Below are positions 32,916-45,313 of a stretch of DNA of 64,000 bases, piece by piece. This stretch comes from Cunninghamia lanceolata. Taxonomy: Eukaryota > Streptophyta > Pinopsida > Cupressales > Cupressaceae. The notes under the pieces are model-generated. The model was not told where the DNA came from. It was given only the letters and a program-made list of their open reading frames with translations, and searched no databases. Within the stretch, counting starts at the first letter, position 1. Each line of letters starts with the position of its first letter. The translations under genes and the position numbers were made by a program. The DNA lies in assembly GCA_027924645.1 (NCBI GenBank), contig BSBN01000233.1:10248501-10312500 (forward strand), in the 5' to 3' direction.

Positions 32916-34745
32916 TGTTGACCCATTTTCCTTTGTCCAGAGTCAAATAGTTCACCTTGAATATCTCTTGGACATCCCTTGGAATATGGCTCTACAGGCC
33001 TTGATCCCTACAAATCCTCATGCTCTACCTACAAAAAATCCCTAAATCTCATCTGGAGAATCCTTGCAAAAAACCTAGAAATTCTTAATCTTCAAATGCC
33101 TTCCTTCACGGGGATTTTCCATTTTCATACTTAGTCATTTTGGTATGGATATCCTGATGATGTCATCCATATCTTAGCTAACATCCTAGATATTACCTTA
33201 ATATCCCAGACCTTAGCTAAGGTCCCGATACCCCTTTTACATTCAGAAGTTAATATCCAGATGTTTCCTAACATCCGGATCTTATCTAATATTCGGGTCC
33301 TTTGCGAATGTGTAGACCCTTGTCAATATGATGATGACATCATCCAGATATTTCCTAATATTTGGATCCTTCTTAATATCCATGACCTTGCGGATGTCTT
33401 GATGACATCATCTGGACCCCCTCCCCAAAGAAGTGCATATGATGATGATGTCATCCAGAGATTTCACCTTCAGCATATTATCCTACATTGATAAAGCATC
33501 CTGATAACATCATCTAGACCTCCTCTTCAATGAAGCTCTTCATGCTGATGACATAATTAGGATATTCATAAAAGGCATCTAGATCTTAAGTTAGTGCCTA
33601 GATATTAGAAGTTAGTATCCATGCAGATGACAACCCCTCCATGCTGCAAAGGAAAATTTGACCAATGCATCTGGATATTGCATAGCCCACAGACCACTGA
33701 AGCTAACGTCATGTTCCTTCTATGTGGCTGCAAGATGATGACATGTGGATATCTAAATACCAGTTGACCACAACTTTGACCACAGATATATCACTCATCC
33801 TAAGGAATTTATACGCGATCCAAAAGGCAAAAGTGCTTAGAATTTCCTCCTCTTTCATTTGGTGGGTTTGGGGGGATATTCTAATTTTAAAATATGATCC
33901 AAATTTCATGATCTAGATATCAAGATGGTCGCCGACTAAGGAAGGATATGCAGGCTCGGCTGACAAGACATTTCAGTGACTGACTTGAAGTGTTGCAGAA
34001 GGTTTTTAGATGCAAATATTTGTTGCATTGATGGCTACAGGTGAGTGATTCAATAGCTTGCATTGAAGGCTCAAAATATCTCCCATCTGCCCAGGCTCTA
34101 GATATTTTGTACAGTGAATTCTTGTAGACCAACATTCCTTTTAGGAGAGATATTTTTTGACAGAGCCAATGGGGTAATTTATTGTAACCTAATTAGGTCA
34201 TTTGGAATCAGATGCTATATATGCACAAATGTAAGATGTAAAAAAGGTTGGAAAATAGTCAGTCTTATGCTTTTGTATTCCAAATAGAACTTTCCTCTGC
34301 TGTAACTGTGCCTCTTGATCAATAGATATGGTGTTTTACTTTTTCATACTTTTTAACTCTGTGTAGTCTTAGAATTAGCTATTGTTTGTGAATGTTTAAT
34401 TCTTGGCAATCCATTCTTTACCTTTGTTAAAATCTTCATGATCTATGTAAGTTTATCAGATGTATTTCTTTATTTGTCCATCTTATCTCTATGAATGTTC
34501 TTTATTCAAACTTGGTGTATCACCTCCTTTTAATTTTAGTTTTACTCCCTCTTCCTCTTTTCATAATCAGTGGATAGACTTGGTTTAGTCTTAGGTTGGA
34601 TGAATCTCTCATTCAGTAAAGGAACTAGCCTCTCTCTAGATAATCGACCTCCTTGTAGGGTCCCACACCTAGAGATTATCTCAATGGTTCACTAGATTGT
34701 TGGAGCCATAAAATCCTTCAACACTAGGTGCAAATCAATGTCACA
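32916..34745 (+). repeat. 5' LTR of element B (about 1.83 kb)
   Basis: It starts TGTTGACCC. The end is placed at ...gtcaca (34745), 8 nt before a primer-site-like TGG. A competing end, CAACA at 34723, would mirror the TGTTG start but leaves 30 nt before the primer site. The 3' copy is cut before this point, so the end cannot be fixed. The sequence has repeated gatgatgtcatc/atcctgatg blocks around 33140-33560. Confidence 0.65.
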
Positions 34746-34753
34746 ATAGTTTT

Positions 34754-34771
34754 TGGCACACTTGGTGGGAC
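34754..34771 (+). other. Primer binding site candidate of element B
   Basis: TGGCACACTTGGTGGGAC, preceded by a T-run, resembles the TGGCGCCCACCGTGGGG-type sites of Tat elements and suggests the same class of tRNA primer. The decay level prevents naming the tRNA. Confidence 0.5.
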
Positions 34772-35083
34772 GAAAGCATAAGCAATCAAAGAATCAAGCT
34801 AATAATTTGGTGTTCTTCTCAGCACTGTGCATTTTGGTAGAATTTTTGTGTACCTAGCGACTCTACATGTGTCTGGTTCTGATCAATACCATCTTTTACG
34901 CTTGTACAAACTAGGGCATCTTCAAGAGGTAATTTCTAATTTGTAGAATTATCTGTTGGTACTTCAAGGAGAAGGTCTAGGTTATCTAGGTCTCTTGTGA
35001 GGAGGAACAACAATCTCACTTTACCTCTTTAAAGTGCTTAGTCCACACACCCTCTTGTTAGGTTTTAGCATAATAGAAGAAGC

Positions 35084-36250
35084 TTGCATATCCCTATACT
35101 AAATTTGAACATTCCTAGGATGGCAAGGAATTTGCCTTTTGTGACCTTTAATGGAGGAAGTCCATTAGACTTAGCTACATACAATGATATACCAGTTGTA
35201 GCCTTGAAAAGTGTTTCACCCTTCACAGGTGATGGTTCTGTAACCCATGCTAAGCATATCAAAGATATATCTAACATATGCTTGGTTCATCATATACAAC
35301 ATGAAGATTTTGTAGTCTGTCTCATGGTCTCATCTTCTAAGGGAACAGCTCTTTAATGGTTCACGAGCTTGACCCCCGCTTCAATACATATCTGGGATGA
35401 GCTAGGAGAAGCCTTCTATAAATAGTTTGGAGAGAGGGCAAATAATGTTTCATTATTTGAGTAGTTGATGATTATCAAGAGGGATCCAAGTGGGATGCTG
35501 ATAGATTTTAACTTTAGATTCTAGAGGATGTGGGAGAGAATTCCAACTATCCTCATGCTATCTCCACAAGGTTCTTCCTTGTACTTTTTAAGAGCTTTAA
35601 ATTCTGACATTGCTATGATGATGCAATGAATGGGTGCTGAGACTCTACCAGATGGTTATGAGACAACTCTGAAAGCTAAAAATTATTTAATATAGGCTGG
35701 GAAAATTGCTCCTAGACCTCCTATCCCACTTTTTTCCAGAGATGCCTTCCTCATCCTAGCAACCCATTGTTGCTCCTATCCCAGAGCCTAAAAATTCAAC
35801 ATCCTCTCTTTCTCAAGAAGAGAGTGACCTTAAGACCCTAATGTCCAATTTGATAAACAAGGTGAATAGTATATCTATTCAAACTACTCCCAAACCCTAT
35901 CAGAACTATAACCAGGGGAAAACATCTAATCAAAATTAGAATCAAGGGTATAATCCCAATAGAAACCAAAATTGGAACTTGGGTTATCAGTAAAATATAT
36001 ACCAAAATCCTAACCCTGCATAGCCCTTACAAACCATTCGACCCATCCAACAAATACCAGCTATAAATCCATTTAAGGCCTTAGTCCCTACTCAGAACAA
36101 CCTTATCTAGGAGGCAGATTGGTGCTACCCTTACAATCAACCACAGAATTAGTCTATTTGTGCTTTTGGAGCACAAGAAAGAGCGTTAATGGTGCATAAT
36201 TTTCATACCCAACAGGCATGATTATCAGAGGTGGTGAATAATCACCCTGA
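35084..36250 (+). pseudogene. gag: Element B gag remnant
   Basis: The frame from 35084 reads a capsid-like start (PFTGDGSVTHAKHIKDI). Beyond its stop the same region continues with WDELGEAFYK and FGERA, the usual W...EL...F pattern of Ty3 gag. Multiple stops (for example 35354 and 35422) break it. A degenerate knuckle-like CYPYNQ...ERALMVHNF lies at about 36125-36205. Confidence 0.55.
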
Positions 36251-36796
36251 AGTATCAAATGGGGCTACTTCTGATGCCAATATGATGCTATGAACTCCAG
36301 AGGATTTTTTGTGCTGTTAATCAGCCCATGGGTAGTGTTTTTATGCCCATTGCAGACAACATCAAGTCAAAGAAGAGGCAATTGGAGGCTAGTCCTATTC
36401 CTACTATATTACAAAAGGAGCATGTTCCTAAGGTAAAAGTGGCTAGTGCCACAATCCCAATTCAAAGCAGCAAATCAGCTTCTACAAAAGAAATTTCATT
36501 GGGCTTAATGGTGCTTGAGTAGCTTGCTGAACAACCAAAGAAGGGAACATGGGTTCCCTCTATGCATAGAGAAGCCACTATTCCATTAAATATTGTAGAA
36601 CAAATGAAGAAAACAAACATAAATGTTTCTATGTTTCTATGGATCTATTACAAGAAGCCTTAAGGCACTTCCCATCTATTAGTTAGCAACATCAGACTCA
36701 TCAACTAAATAAACAGAGAAGGCCCCTACCAGTTTTGTGCAACTAAGTGAAGGATAAGTAAGTACAATCAAGAAACCATCTCCTTTTTACTTATCT

Positions 36797-37120
36797 TTGA
36801 TCATTGGCAAATTTTTAGTGCATAATTGTATGATAGACTCTGGGGGTAGTGTTTCAGTTGTGCCTAAGAAGATAGTGGATAGATTAGGCATCGGGTATAC
36901 CCCTGTTTCATCAGGAGTATTACAATTGGATCGTATCTTTGTTAACACTATAGGAGTGATCAAGGGACTGGACTTGACTCTGCATGCATATCCAAACCTA
37001 ACTTTTAAGAAAGACATATCAATCATTGATCTTCCTCCCTTCTTTGCCATTTGTCTGTCAAGAGACTTCATAGCAAAGGTAGGTGGCTACCTTTCTTCTG
37101 ACTAGTTTCATATGTTGTTG
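36797..37120 (+). pseudogene. pol: Element B aspartic protease
   Basis: The active-site segment CMIDSGGSVSVVPK keeps the D-S-G triad. LSRDF and GGYLSSD follow, similar to element A protease blocks. A stop occurs at 37103. Confidence 0.6.
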
Positions 37121-37191
37121 AGGACCATATCCCTAAATTATTCTTAGATGAACGGGCAAGGGATCATAAAGATTTTTATCCTTATGACAAC

Positions 37192-37980
37192 ATGGAGGCA
37201 ACTGACTTGGGCAACTACATGATCCATGAAGGGGGTCCTTCTATGCTTAAGCTAGATGATGACTCTAATGGTCCATGGAAAATGTTCTTTGATGGTGTAA
37301 AGAATAGAAATGGAGTTGGTGTAGGTGTTTTGCTAGTCTCTCCGACTAGTAAGAAGTTGTATTTTGCTCATAGGTTGTATTTTTCTTTCATGAATAATGT
37401 AGCAGAGTATGAGGCATTGGTCCATGGCCTGCTGATAGTAGAAAAGGAAAATATCAAGCATCTGGAGATCTTTGGTGATACTAAATTGGTGGTTAACCAA
37501 GTCAAAAAGAGAGGTGCTACAAAAAACTAGATTCTAAGAGCTTACATACATAGATTTTGGGACCTATTTGAGAGTTTTGATGCTCTTAATCTACAGGCAA
37601 TCCTAAGAAAATTAAATTTAGAGGTTGATCAATTAGAAATGGTGGGAACTCAATTTTCTCCACCTACAGACTTGTTCCAAGGTTTTGATCAGCATGTGAA
37701 AATGCCTTATGTTCCTAACAATAATATTCATTGGTAAACTTTTGATAGTGATGAACAGATCGCATGCTTCATCCAGATTAAATCCAAGTTCTTGTCAAGG
37801 GCACAACCTAGATTACAAGAATCCTATGGTGATTAGATCATCTAGCTCAAATCAAACAAGCTCCCCAAGGGTCTAGTCATCCTTGAGGCCATCTTCAGCC
37901 ATGATGATGAGTTCAGGGGCAAGAAAAATAACATGACCTTCAAGAAAGATGATTACCATAAGGTAACCATCACCTAGGAT
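37192..37980 (+). pseudogene. pol: Element B extra RNase H domain, located before RT
   Basis: Signature blocks FFDGVKNRNG, NNVAEYEALVHG and IFGDTKLVVNQV give the Asp, Glu and Asp positions of an RNase H fold. As in element A, the domain lies after protease and before RT. The frame stops at 37528 and continues with a degraded linker. Confidence 0.65.
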
Positions 37981-38079
37981 AAAGAGTTACTCCTAGGGAA
38001 GGTATGCGGCAATGCAGAAGAGCAAGAATTCATAAGGCTTGCCCAAAAGTATAATGACATCCTAACATGAACATATGAA

Positions 38080-38930
38080 GATCTGAAAGGATTTAATCTG
38101 AATGTGGCTCAACATTGCATCAATCTAGATCCTAATTGTAAACCAATTCACCAAAAGTAGCGGCCCATTAATCCAAAAATTGTACCACTCATGAGGAAAG
38201 AGATTGTCAAGCTCATACAAGCAAGGATTATCTTCCCTATCAAGTATTCTACTTGGGTGGCTAATCTAGTGCTTGTGAGAAAGAAAAATAGAGATATTAA
38301 GCTCTGTGTAGACTTCAAGGACCTAAGTCAGGCTTCTCTAAAGGATCATGACCCTTTGCCCCTCTATGGATCAAATCTTACAAATAGTTGTGGAGGCAGA
38401 AAGGTTTTCATGATTAGATGGCTTCTCTGGCTATAACTAGATTATTGTCAGAGAGGAAGATAGATTTAATATAACATTCACAACCAAATTGGTAATCATG
38501 GCATATGCAAAAATGCCATTTGGTTTGTCTAATGTTGGTGCCACATTTCAAAGGGCAATGGATATTTCCTTCAAAGGATTTATAAACAGGTTCATCCTGA
38601 TTTATCTAGATGACATCATAGTCTTCTCCAAGAATGGGGAAAGCCACATGTAGCATTTGGAGAAAGTTTTCTAGAGGTACAGAGAGTTTGGGGTGTCTCT
38701 GAACCCCAAGAAATGTATTTTTTCTATTGCTCAAGGTAAGCTTTTGGGTCAAAGTATTTGAGGATGGAATATCCATAGATCCAGATAGGACATCAACTCT
38801 CCTTTTTCTTCCTTTAACTACTCACAAAAAAGATTTGCAATCATTTCTGGGGTAGATCAACTTCATTAGGAAGTTCATTCCTAACTGTGCTGGCTTGGTG
38901 AAGCCTCTAACCCTTATGCTCAAGAAAGAT
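38080..38930 (+). pseudogene. pol: Element B reverse transcriptase remnant
   Basis: WVANLVLVRKKNRDIKLCVDF (38260-38320) is an RT fingers block. After frameshifts, FGLSNVGATFQRAMD and LIYLDDIIVFS (about 38599-38630) follow, the latter with the catalytic LDD. Several stops and shifts are present. Confidence 0.65.
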
Positions 38931-39400
38931 GTAGTCTTTAGATGGAATAAGGAGGGGAAGGATGGTTTTGAAAAGGTAAAGGAAGAGATTGTCTAGGCAC
39001 CTGCTCTCATAAATCCAAATTATGAGGACTTTGTGCTCTATGTATATGGAGGAGAGAATAGTATTGTTGATGTCCTGATGCAGCAAAATGAATGTGTACT
39101 AGAACAACCTTTGGCTTTCTTCAGTTAGACCATGAAGGACTATGAGGTCAAGTGCAACCCCATGGATAAGTAGGTATTTTCCATTGTTAGAGCTTTAAAG
39201 AAATTTAGATATATGCTAGCAAATAATCATATTAAAGTTTTAGTTTCTCATCCTGGTGTAAGAGATTACATAATGGGGATAGAGATTAGTGAAAAGTGAT
39301 CCAGGTGAAAAGTGATCCAGCTGGGTCACTAAGATCCTAGAATATGATGTGATCATCAAAGACAATAAGTTGATTAGAGGTAAAGGATTGTGTGAATAGC
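38931..39400 (+). pseudogene. pol: Element B RT-linked RNase H remnant
   Basis: FRWNKEGKDGFEKVKEEI starts a Ty3 RNase H region, and ALKKFRYMLANNHIKVLVSHP closes it. Stops interrupt it at least four times. It gives element B two RNase H domains. Confidence 0.5.
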
Positions 39401-39414
39401 TAGCTCAGACATCA

Positions 39415-40732
39415 ATGGATGAGGTGAATTCATCTTACCATTTGAATGAGGAGGAACCTACAGCTAAGCCATCGGTTATAAGTTCTTGGACAACATATAT
39501 GGCTAGTTTATTGTCCACTGGTGAGTATCCCTATGGACTAAACAAAGCCAAAAGAAGACATTTTAGGCTGCAGTCTATCCCTTATGCTTTGGTAGATGGT
39601 GTTCTCTTTAGGAGAAACTTGGATGGAGTCTTACTAAGATGCATAGAAGAAGATCAGGTTTATAGACTTCTCGGTAAGTTTCATGCTGGCCTAGCTGGTG
39701 GCCATTTCTCTACTAGAGTTACAACAATGAAAATAATGAGGGTAGGTTACTTTTGGCCCACATTATTCAATGGTTCCCATGTATGGGTAAGAAAATGCAA
39801 AGAGTATGTTCTCTTTGCTAGAAAGAAAATATTTGTGGCTCTTCCTCTCCACCCTATCTAGGCTAATAAACCCTTCTATAGTGGGGATTAGACTTCATCA
39901 AGATGATAAATCCCTCTTCCAATGCTGGTCACAAGTGGGTTTTGACTGTAAGGGATTACTTCACTAGGTGGGTTGAAGTAGTCCCACTCAACAAGGACAC
40001 TGAGTCATCAATCATGGATTTCTTGGAAGAAATCATGACAAGGTTTGGAGCTCCTCATACCATTATTTCTGATAATGCAAAAGGATTCATTGGTTTTAGG
40101 ATTACCGATTGGGTTCTTAAATACAATGTGTTCTTAAGGGCTTCAGCCAATTATTACCCCCAAGGTATTGGGATGGTTGAGTCCACTAACAAGAACCTAA
40201 TTAGGATCCTAAAGAAAACCATGGAGACAAACCAGAGGCAATGGAACAATAAGACTAGATTACCTCTTTGGGCTGATAGGATCACCTACAAGAGGTCCAT
40301 TGGGAACTCTCCTTTTGTTATGGTGTATGGGAGAGAGGCTAGATTGCCTATATCCTTAGAATTTCCTACACTAGATCTGGTTCATCAATTGGAGTAAGGA
40401 GGAGAGGATGCAAGGTCTATCAGGATGGCTAAATTGACTAAATTAGAAGAGAAAGACAGTCAGCCATGATCACATTAGAAGAACATTAGATGCAGACCAA
40501 AAGGTATTTTGATAAGAAGGCCAAGGTCAAGACCTTCAAATAAAGTGATCTTGTTCTAAAATGGGATGTTGATCGAGCCAAACCCAGAGGCCACATCAAG
40601 TTTGATGCACTTTGGAGTGGGCCTTATGTCATCATTAGCACCAAGCAAGCCAATGCCTTCACTCTTTCAAGGCTGGATGGTGAAGTTCTACCCATTTTAG
40701 TTAACATGATTGATCTCAAACCTTACCATTAA
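39415..40732 (+). pseudogene. pol: Element B integrase
   Basis: The zinc-binding part lies in 39415-39861 (GKFHAGLAGGHFSTR, then a CKEYVLFA segment where one Cys of the pair appears lost). The core lies in 39903-40397 with SDNAKGF (Asp) and GMVESTNKN (Glu); the first Asp falls at the frame break near 39890 (LDFIKM). The C-terminal part runs to TAA at 40730-40732. Confidence 0.65.
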
Positions 40733-40982
40733 GGTTGGTATGAGATCTTGTACATATTGTTTTAGTTTACTTCTATTTTAGGTTTCCCTTTCCATTAGTA
40801 CTTTTGCATAGGTTGCATTGTCATTAGAAGAATGCAGGCCTCTTTCCTTTTTTGTGTTTTGTTAGGTAGGTTTTGATTATCTTGACCTACTTTATTCCTC
40901 TTTTGACCCCATGCCCCAATGGATGCTTAAGGCCACTAATCCAATTGTTTAGCAAGTAAACATCCCTAAGAGGTCACCAGAA
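40733..40982 (+). other. Element B 3' untranslated region
   Basis: About 250 bp between the integrase stop and the 3' LTR. The last bases (taagaggtcaccagaa) are only partly purine-rich, so the polypurine tract is degenerate. No ORF. Confidence 0.45.
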
Positions 40983-41498
40983 TGTTGACCCATTTTCCTC
41001 TGTCCAGAGTCAAATAGTTCACCTTGAATATCTCCTAGACATCCCTTGGAATATGGCTCTGCAGGCCTTGATCTCTCCAAATCCTCAAGCTCTACCTTCC
41101 AAAAATCCCTAAATCTCATCTAGAGAATCCTTACAAAAATCCAAAAAAACCCAAAAAACCTAGAAATTCTTAATCTTCAAATGCCTTCCTTCGTAGGGAG
41201 TTTCCATTTTCATACTTAGTCATTTTGGTATGCATATCCTGATGATGTCATCCGGATCTTAGCTAACATCCCAGATATTATCTTAATATCCTGGACCTTA
41301 GCTAAGGTCCCAATATCCCTTTCATATTCAAACCTTAGTTAATATCTAGATATTTTCCTAACATCTAGATCTTAACTAATATCCAGGTCCTTTACAAATA
41401 TGTAGACCCTTGTCTATATGATGATGATGTCATCTAGGTATTTCCTAATATCCAGATCCTTCTTAATATCCATGACCTTGTGAATGTCTTGATGATGT
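40983..41498 (+). repeat. Element B 3' LTR, first part
   Basis: Aligns with 32916-33410 of the 5' LTR and stops exactly at the solo LTR insertion, where GATGT (41494-41498) is the left target duplication. Confidence 0.75.
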
Positions 41499-43242
41499 TG
41501 TCATGCCCACATTTCCCATGTGCTCACGAAACGTAACACACGTGTCATGTCCACATTTGTCATGCGGTCATGACATGAAATATCAAAAACTTTTCCATAT
41601 GTCCCTAGAAACCCCCTCACATGTGTCAGCATGCTTGGTGGCAGTACACATAAGGCATAAACATGTCAATCAAACTCGAGGAAGAGCGTTTACCTTTGCA
41701 ATCCCCTGTGTGATGGTACATCTGCAATCCCCTTGCGTGATGGCATCTGACTAGGGGGTTATGCAACACAAGAAGTGTCACTACTAGGGTTAAGATCGAA
41801 TGTACCTGAACACTGTGTTTCCTAAGTGAGCGACATGATTTCGATAGGAGTCAAAATCCAACCCTAATTCTAGAGCACAAGATAGATTAAAAATGTGCCT
41901 TTGTGAAAACTAAAAATTACACGATAAAATATTTGTTAACTAAAGTCAAGGGAATTTCATTTAAATTAACTACCCTAAGTCTCAGAAAATTTCAACAGCA
42001 TAATGCGTTATTAACATTTGAAATAAATATTTTAAAAATGTCTCCCTCTAAAATATTTTAGGAGAAATATTAAATAGAAGGATTAAATTTAATTACATTT
42101 ACCTAATTAACATTATAAAAATTACCCACTCAATCAAATGTAAATCAAATTAAATAAAATCATAAAATAATTAAATTTTAAAAATAATAAAGGTCTACGA
42201 ATAAATATAGTTCCAACAATTATATTTATTTGATAAAAATCAAGGTCAAAATTAAAATTAATAACCTACGTTATAAGATATGCCCTCCATTTAAAAACTC
42301 ATTAAATTAAATAGAACGATTAAGTAATTACTTACCCCTGAGTAAAATATATTAATATAACCCAACTAATTAAAAAATAGCCCAACAATTAAATTTTGTC
42401 TAACTTAACTTATTAATCTAATGATGTCAAAAGGTTTACATTTAATCTCACAACAATAAAAATAAAAATAAAATAAAATGAGGAATTAGAAGATTTAATC
42501 AAATAAATATTCCACATGATTTTTCTCACATAACTCAATAAAGCAAAAAAGACAACAAGATAAGAAATTAGAAAGATTTAAATAAAATGAATTACCCACC
42601 TATTTCCCACCTACTCAAGAAAAATCAAAAGGCAATATTCTAAGTTTTAAACAAATAAGCCTAAAATTTAAAAATCAAAAAAGATAAAAGAACCCATTAA
42701 ATTCTCTAACCCACTACCTAAATAAAACCCACACAATAATCATTAATAAATAATTTCCTACTCACATGGAAATGGCCCACTTAAAAATCTCTCAAAGTTA
42801 AAATAATAATAAAAGTTTAAAATGAGAGGGGATGGAAAATCATGTGCAAATGAGAAATGAATAAATTAAATAAACTTAACTAAAAATCTCACTCATCTTA
42901 CAACCCTAAAATCTCTCCATTATTTTATTAGTTTCTTTTTTGAAAAGCCCTAACCCTATCTATTCTTTTCTCTCATCTCTTTTTCACATTCTTTCGTTTC
43001 TATCTATTTTCTTTTTTTTTTTCTTCTTGTAGGTAATCTGAGGGTAGCCATGAATGGAGTCGAGAATCTTCTTCTTCTTTCTTTCCTCTCCTCTCCTTCA
43101 TTTCATTTCTCTCCATTTTCTTTTGTTATCTCTTTTTTTTGTTTGCAAGTAGGGTTTACTTCTTCAATGGCTGCCATGGATTTTTTGCACAAAGGTATAT
43201 ACCTTCTATATATACACATGGACTTCATTTTTTTGTGTTAGA

Positions 43243-43248
<6 letters not shown>

Positions 43249-43294
<46 letters not shown>
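43249..43294. repeat. (TA)n microsatellite
   Basis: An uninterrupted TA run of about 44 bp inside the giant solo LTR. Nearby TA-rich runs lie at 43400-43435. Confidence 0.9.
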
Positions 43295-43295
<1 letters not shown>

Positions 43296-43437
43296 AAATA
43301 AATATATACATTTAGCATAAATCTAAAACTATATATTTTTTTGGTTTGAACAGAGGTATATATTCATTATTTATATACATAGGGTTTCATTTTTTTTAAT
43401 ATATATATATACACATGTATGTATACATATATATATG

Positions 43438-43440
<3 letters not shown>

Positions 43441-43469
<29 letters not shown>
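43441..43469. repeat. (AC)n microsatellite
   Basis: About 14 AC units immediately after a TA/TG-rich block in the giant solo LTR. Confidence 0.9.
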
Positions 43470-43470
<1 letters not shown>

Positions 43471-44384
43471 TCATTTAGTGGAATAAAAATAAAACACTTA
43501 CAGACTTATAAGGACTACCTATTTGCACATTTATCTTGCAAAATAAAATAGAGAGAGTACTAACCCCCTTTTTTTTCCAATAATAAAACAAAATGTTAAA
43601 CTATCTCTTTTTTTTAATAGTAAATAAAATATAATAATATGCTTTCTCCTTTGTTAAACAACTAATTTTCTCTTAATTTCTTTTGGGAGAATTAAATTAA
43701 AATGACAGTCATATAATTTCTTCCTTAAAACAACAAGCATTTGAGGTAAAACAATCACTATGCAACCATAAAATAATTTATATCAACTTTCCCTTCTATC
43801 ATAACTTGCTACAAAAAAAATTAGAAATTATAATCTCTACTATTTTTTTTGCATTTGAAATATAAACTAACAACATAGTCACATTTTCTTAAGCCAACCT
43901 TCTCATAGTCACATACACACAAATAACAACTTTAACACATTTTTGAAATCACAATAAGAAGTATTACACATTAAAATTCTTTACAATAGCAAAAACAATG
44001 GAGACCAATAATTTTGATAACAATACATTAAGGCCTCCAAGGCCGTGGCTCTCAAAATTTAACCAACCCAATAAAGCAACAAAACTAAAATGGACTTCTC
44101 CAAAGCTCCATAACTTCAACAAAACCTAGAATGCAAAAATAAACACAAAGGGGAACCAAGGCCACGCAAATCACCCTCCTCCCTACCATAGACCTGCTAG
44201 TGGGTCACCCCCGAGCTAGGGAGGTAATAATCACACGGGTTCTCATTTAACACCACAACAAAGATCACAAAAATAACACAACAATCACCCAAGGATTTGC
44301 ACATAACAAAACTCATGAAAATAAGTTTGGAGGGGTAGGGGAGTGGACCTCTCAACTGAAGAGGTCACTCCAAGAATTCAAAAT

Positions 44385-44590
44385 CACAATATCTCAAGGC
44401 ATCAAGCCAAATAATCTCTCTATGAATCACAAAATCACCATGGCACTCATGCCAACCAATATAATCCCAAACTCCATTAAATGCACTCAAGGCTATAAAT
44501 ATCTCCATGAAACACATAATCACCATGGCACACTTGCCATCCAAAAATACTCCCAAACACCATGGAATGCCCTCAAGACTATAAATAGTA
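44385..44590. repeat. Two-copy direct repeat of about 95 bp
   Basis: Blocks containing atcaccatggca, cccaaac and ctcaagrctataaata occur twice, at about 44435-44495 and 44520-44590. This is a diverged tandem duplication inside the solo LTR. Confidence 0.6.
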
Positions 44591-44970
44591 CAACAATAAG
44601 GAGGTGACCTCGAGGAGGTTCACTCTCCCCCACCCCATACGAGTTGAGCCTTACCTCCAAATGGAGGTGCTCTTACCAACACCCAACCCACACAAAAATG
44701 AAAACAACACCAAACATAAATTTCCAACACATTCACAAAAATAAAACATGCATAGGGAAATGGCTATTGCTATAAAGCTTAGCTTCAAAAGCCCAACAAT
44801 GGAAGCGCGTTTTAAGAAAATCCCACACTTCTCCAAGTTTTTCTAAGCCTCCAAGATTTCTGCAACACTCCCAAAACCTCCAAGAATAGAAGATATTTCT
44901 AAAAAAGAACCACCCCCAACTCCTCTCCAAGAGAAGATAAAATAGGCCTTCAAAATTGGCCTTGAGGAAT

Positions 44971-45313
44971 GAGAAGGTGACACTTGACACCTTCTCCTTC
45001 CTCATCCCATGCCACTTACAAGGGAGAAGGAGTGTGAGGGTGACAAGTGTCACCCTCCAATCCATTCAAACCCTCACCTTATCTAGTTGTACTCTCATAC
45101 ATGTGTGAGAGACCAAGTGGAGAGGTGGCAACTCCCTCCAAGGATCCATGAGGATAAGGGATGCCACATGGCATCCTCTTATTCTCCAAGAGAGCCATCT
45201 CCCTCCAAGATGCTCTCACATGTGTGTGAGAGTCTTGAAGGGAGATCCCACACATTTGGGGGTCTTGAAGACCTCCCAAGTCTTCTTGGTGAAGGGATCC
45301 CAAAACTTTGGGA
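44971..45313. repeat. Cluster of eight short inverted repeats
   Basis: Perfect arms at: 44971-44996 (9 bp, gagaaggtg), 45036-45057 (10 bp, gagggtgaca), 45092-45111 (6 bp, ctctca), 45160-45175 (7 bp, gatgcca), 45213-45232 (8 bp, ctctcaca), 45245-45263 (short, ccca/tggg), 45267-45285 (6 bp, gaagac) and 45298-45313 (7 bp, tcccaaa). Most spacers are 2-8 nt; three (45092, 45245, 45267) have longer or less exact centres. They repeat about every 30-70 bp and are linked by ctccctccaag-like spacers, so the cluster looks like a diverged tandem array of hairpin units. Confidence 0.75.

Noticed and set aside
34719..34723. CAACA at 34723 as the 5' LTR end of element B
   Set aside because: It mirrors the TGTTG start but leaves 30 nt before the primer site. 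The end at 34745 is nearer to normal spacing; the truncated 3' LTR prevents a final decision.
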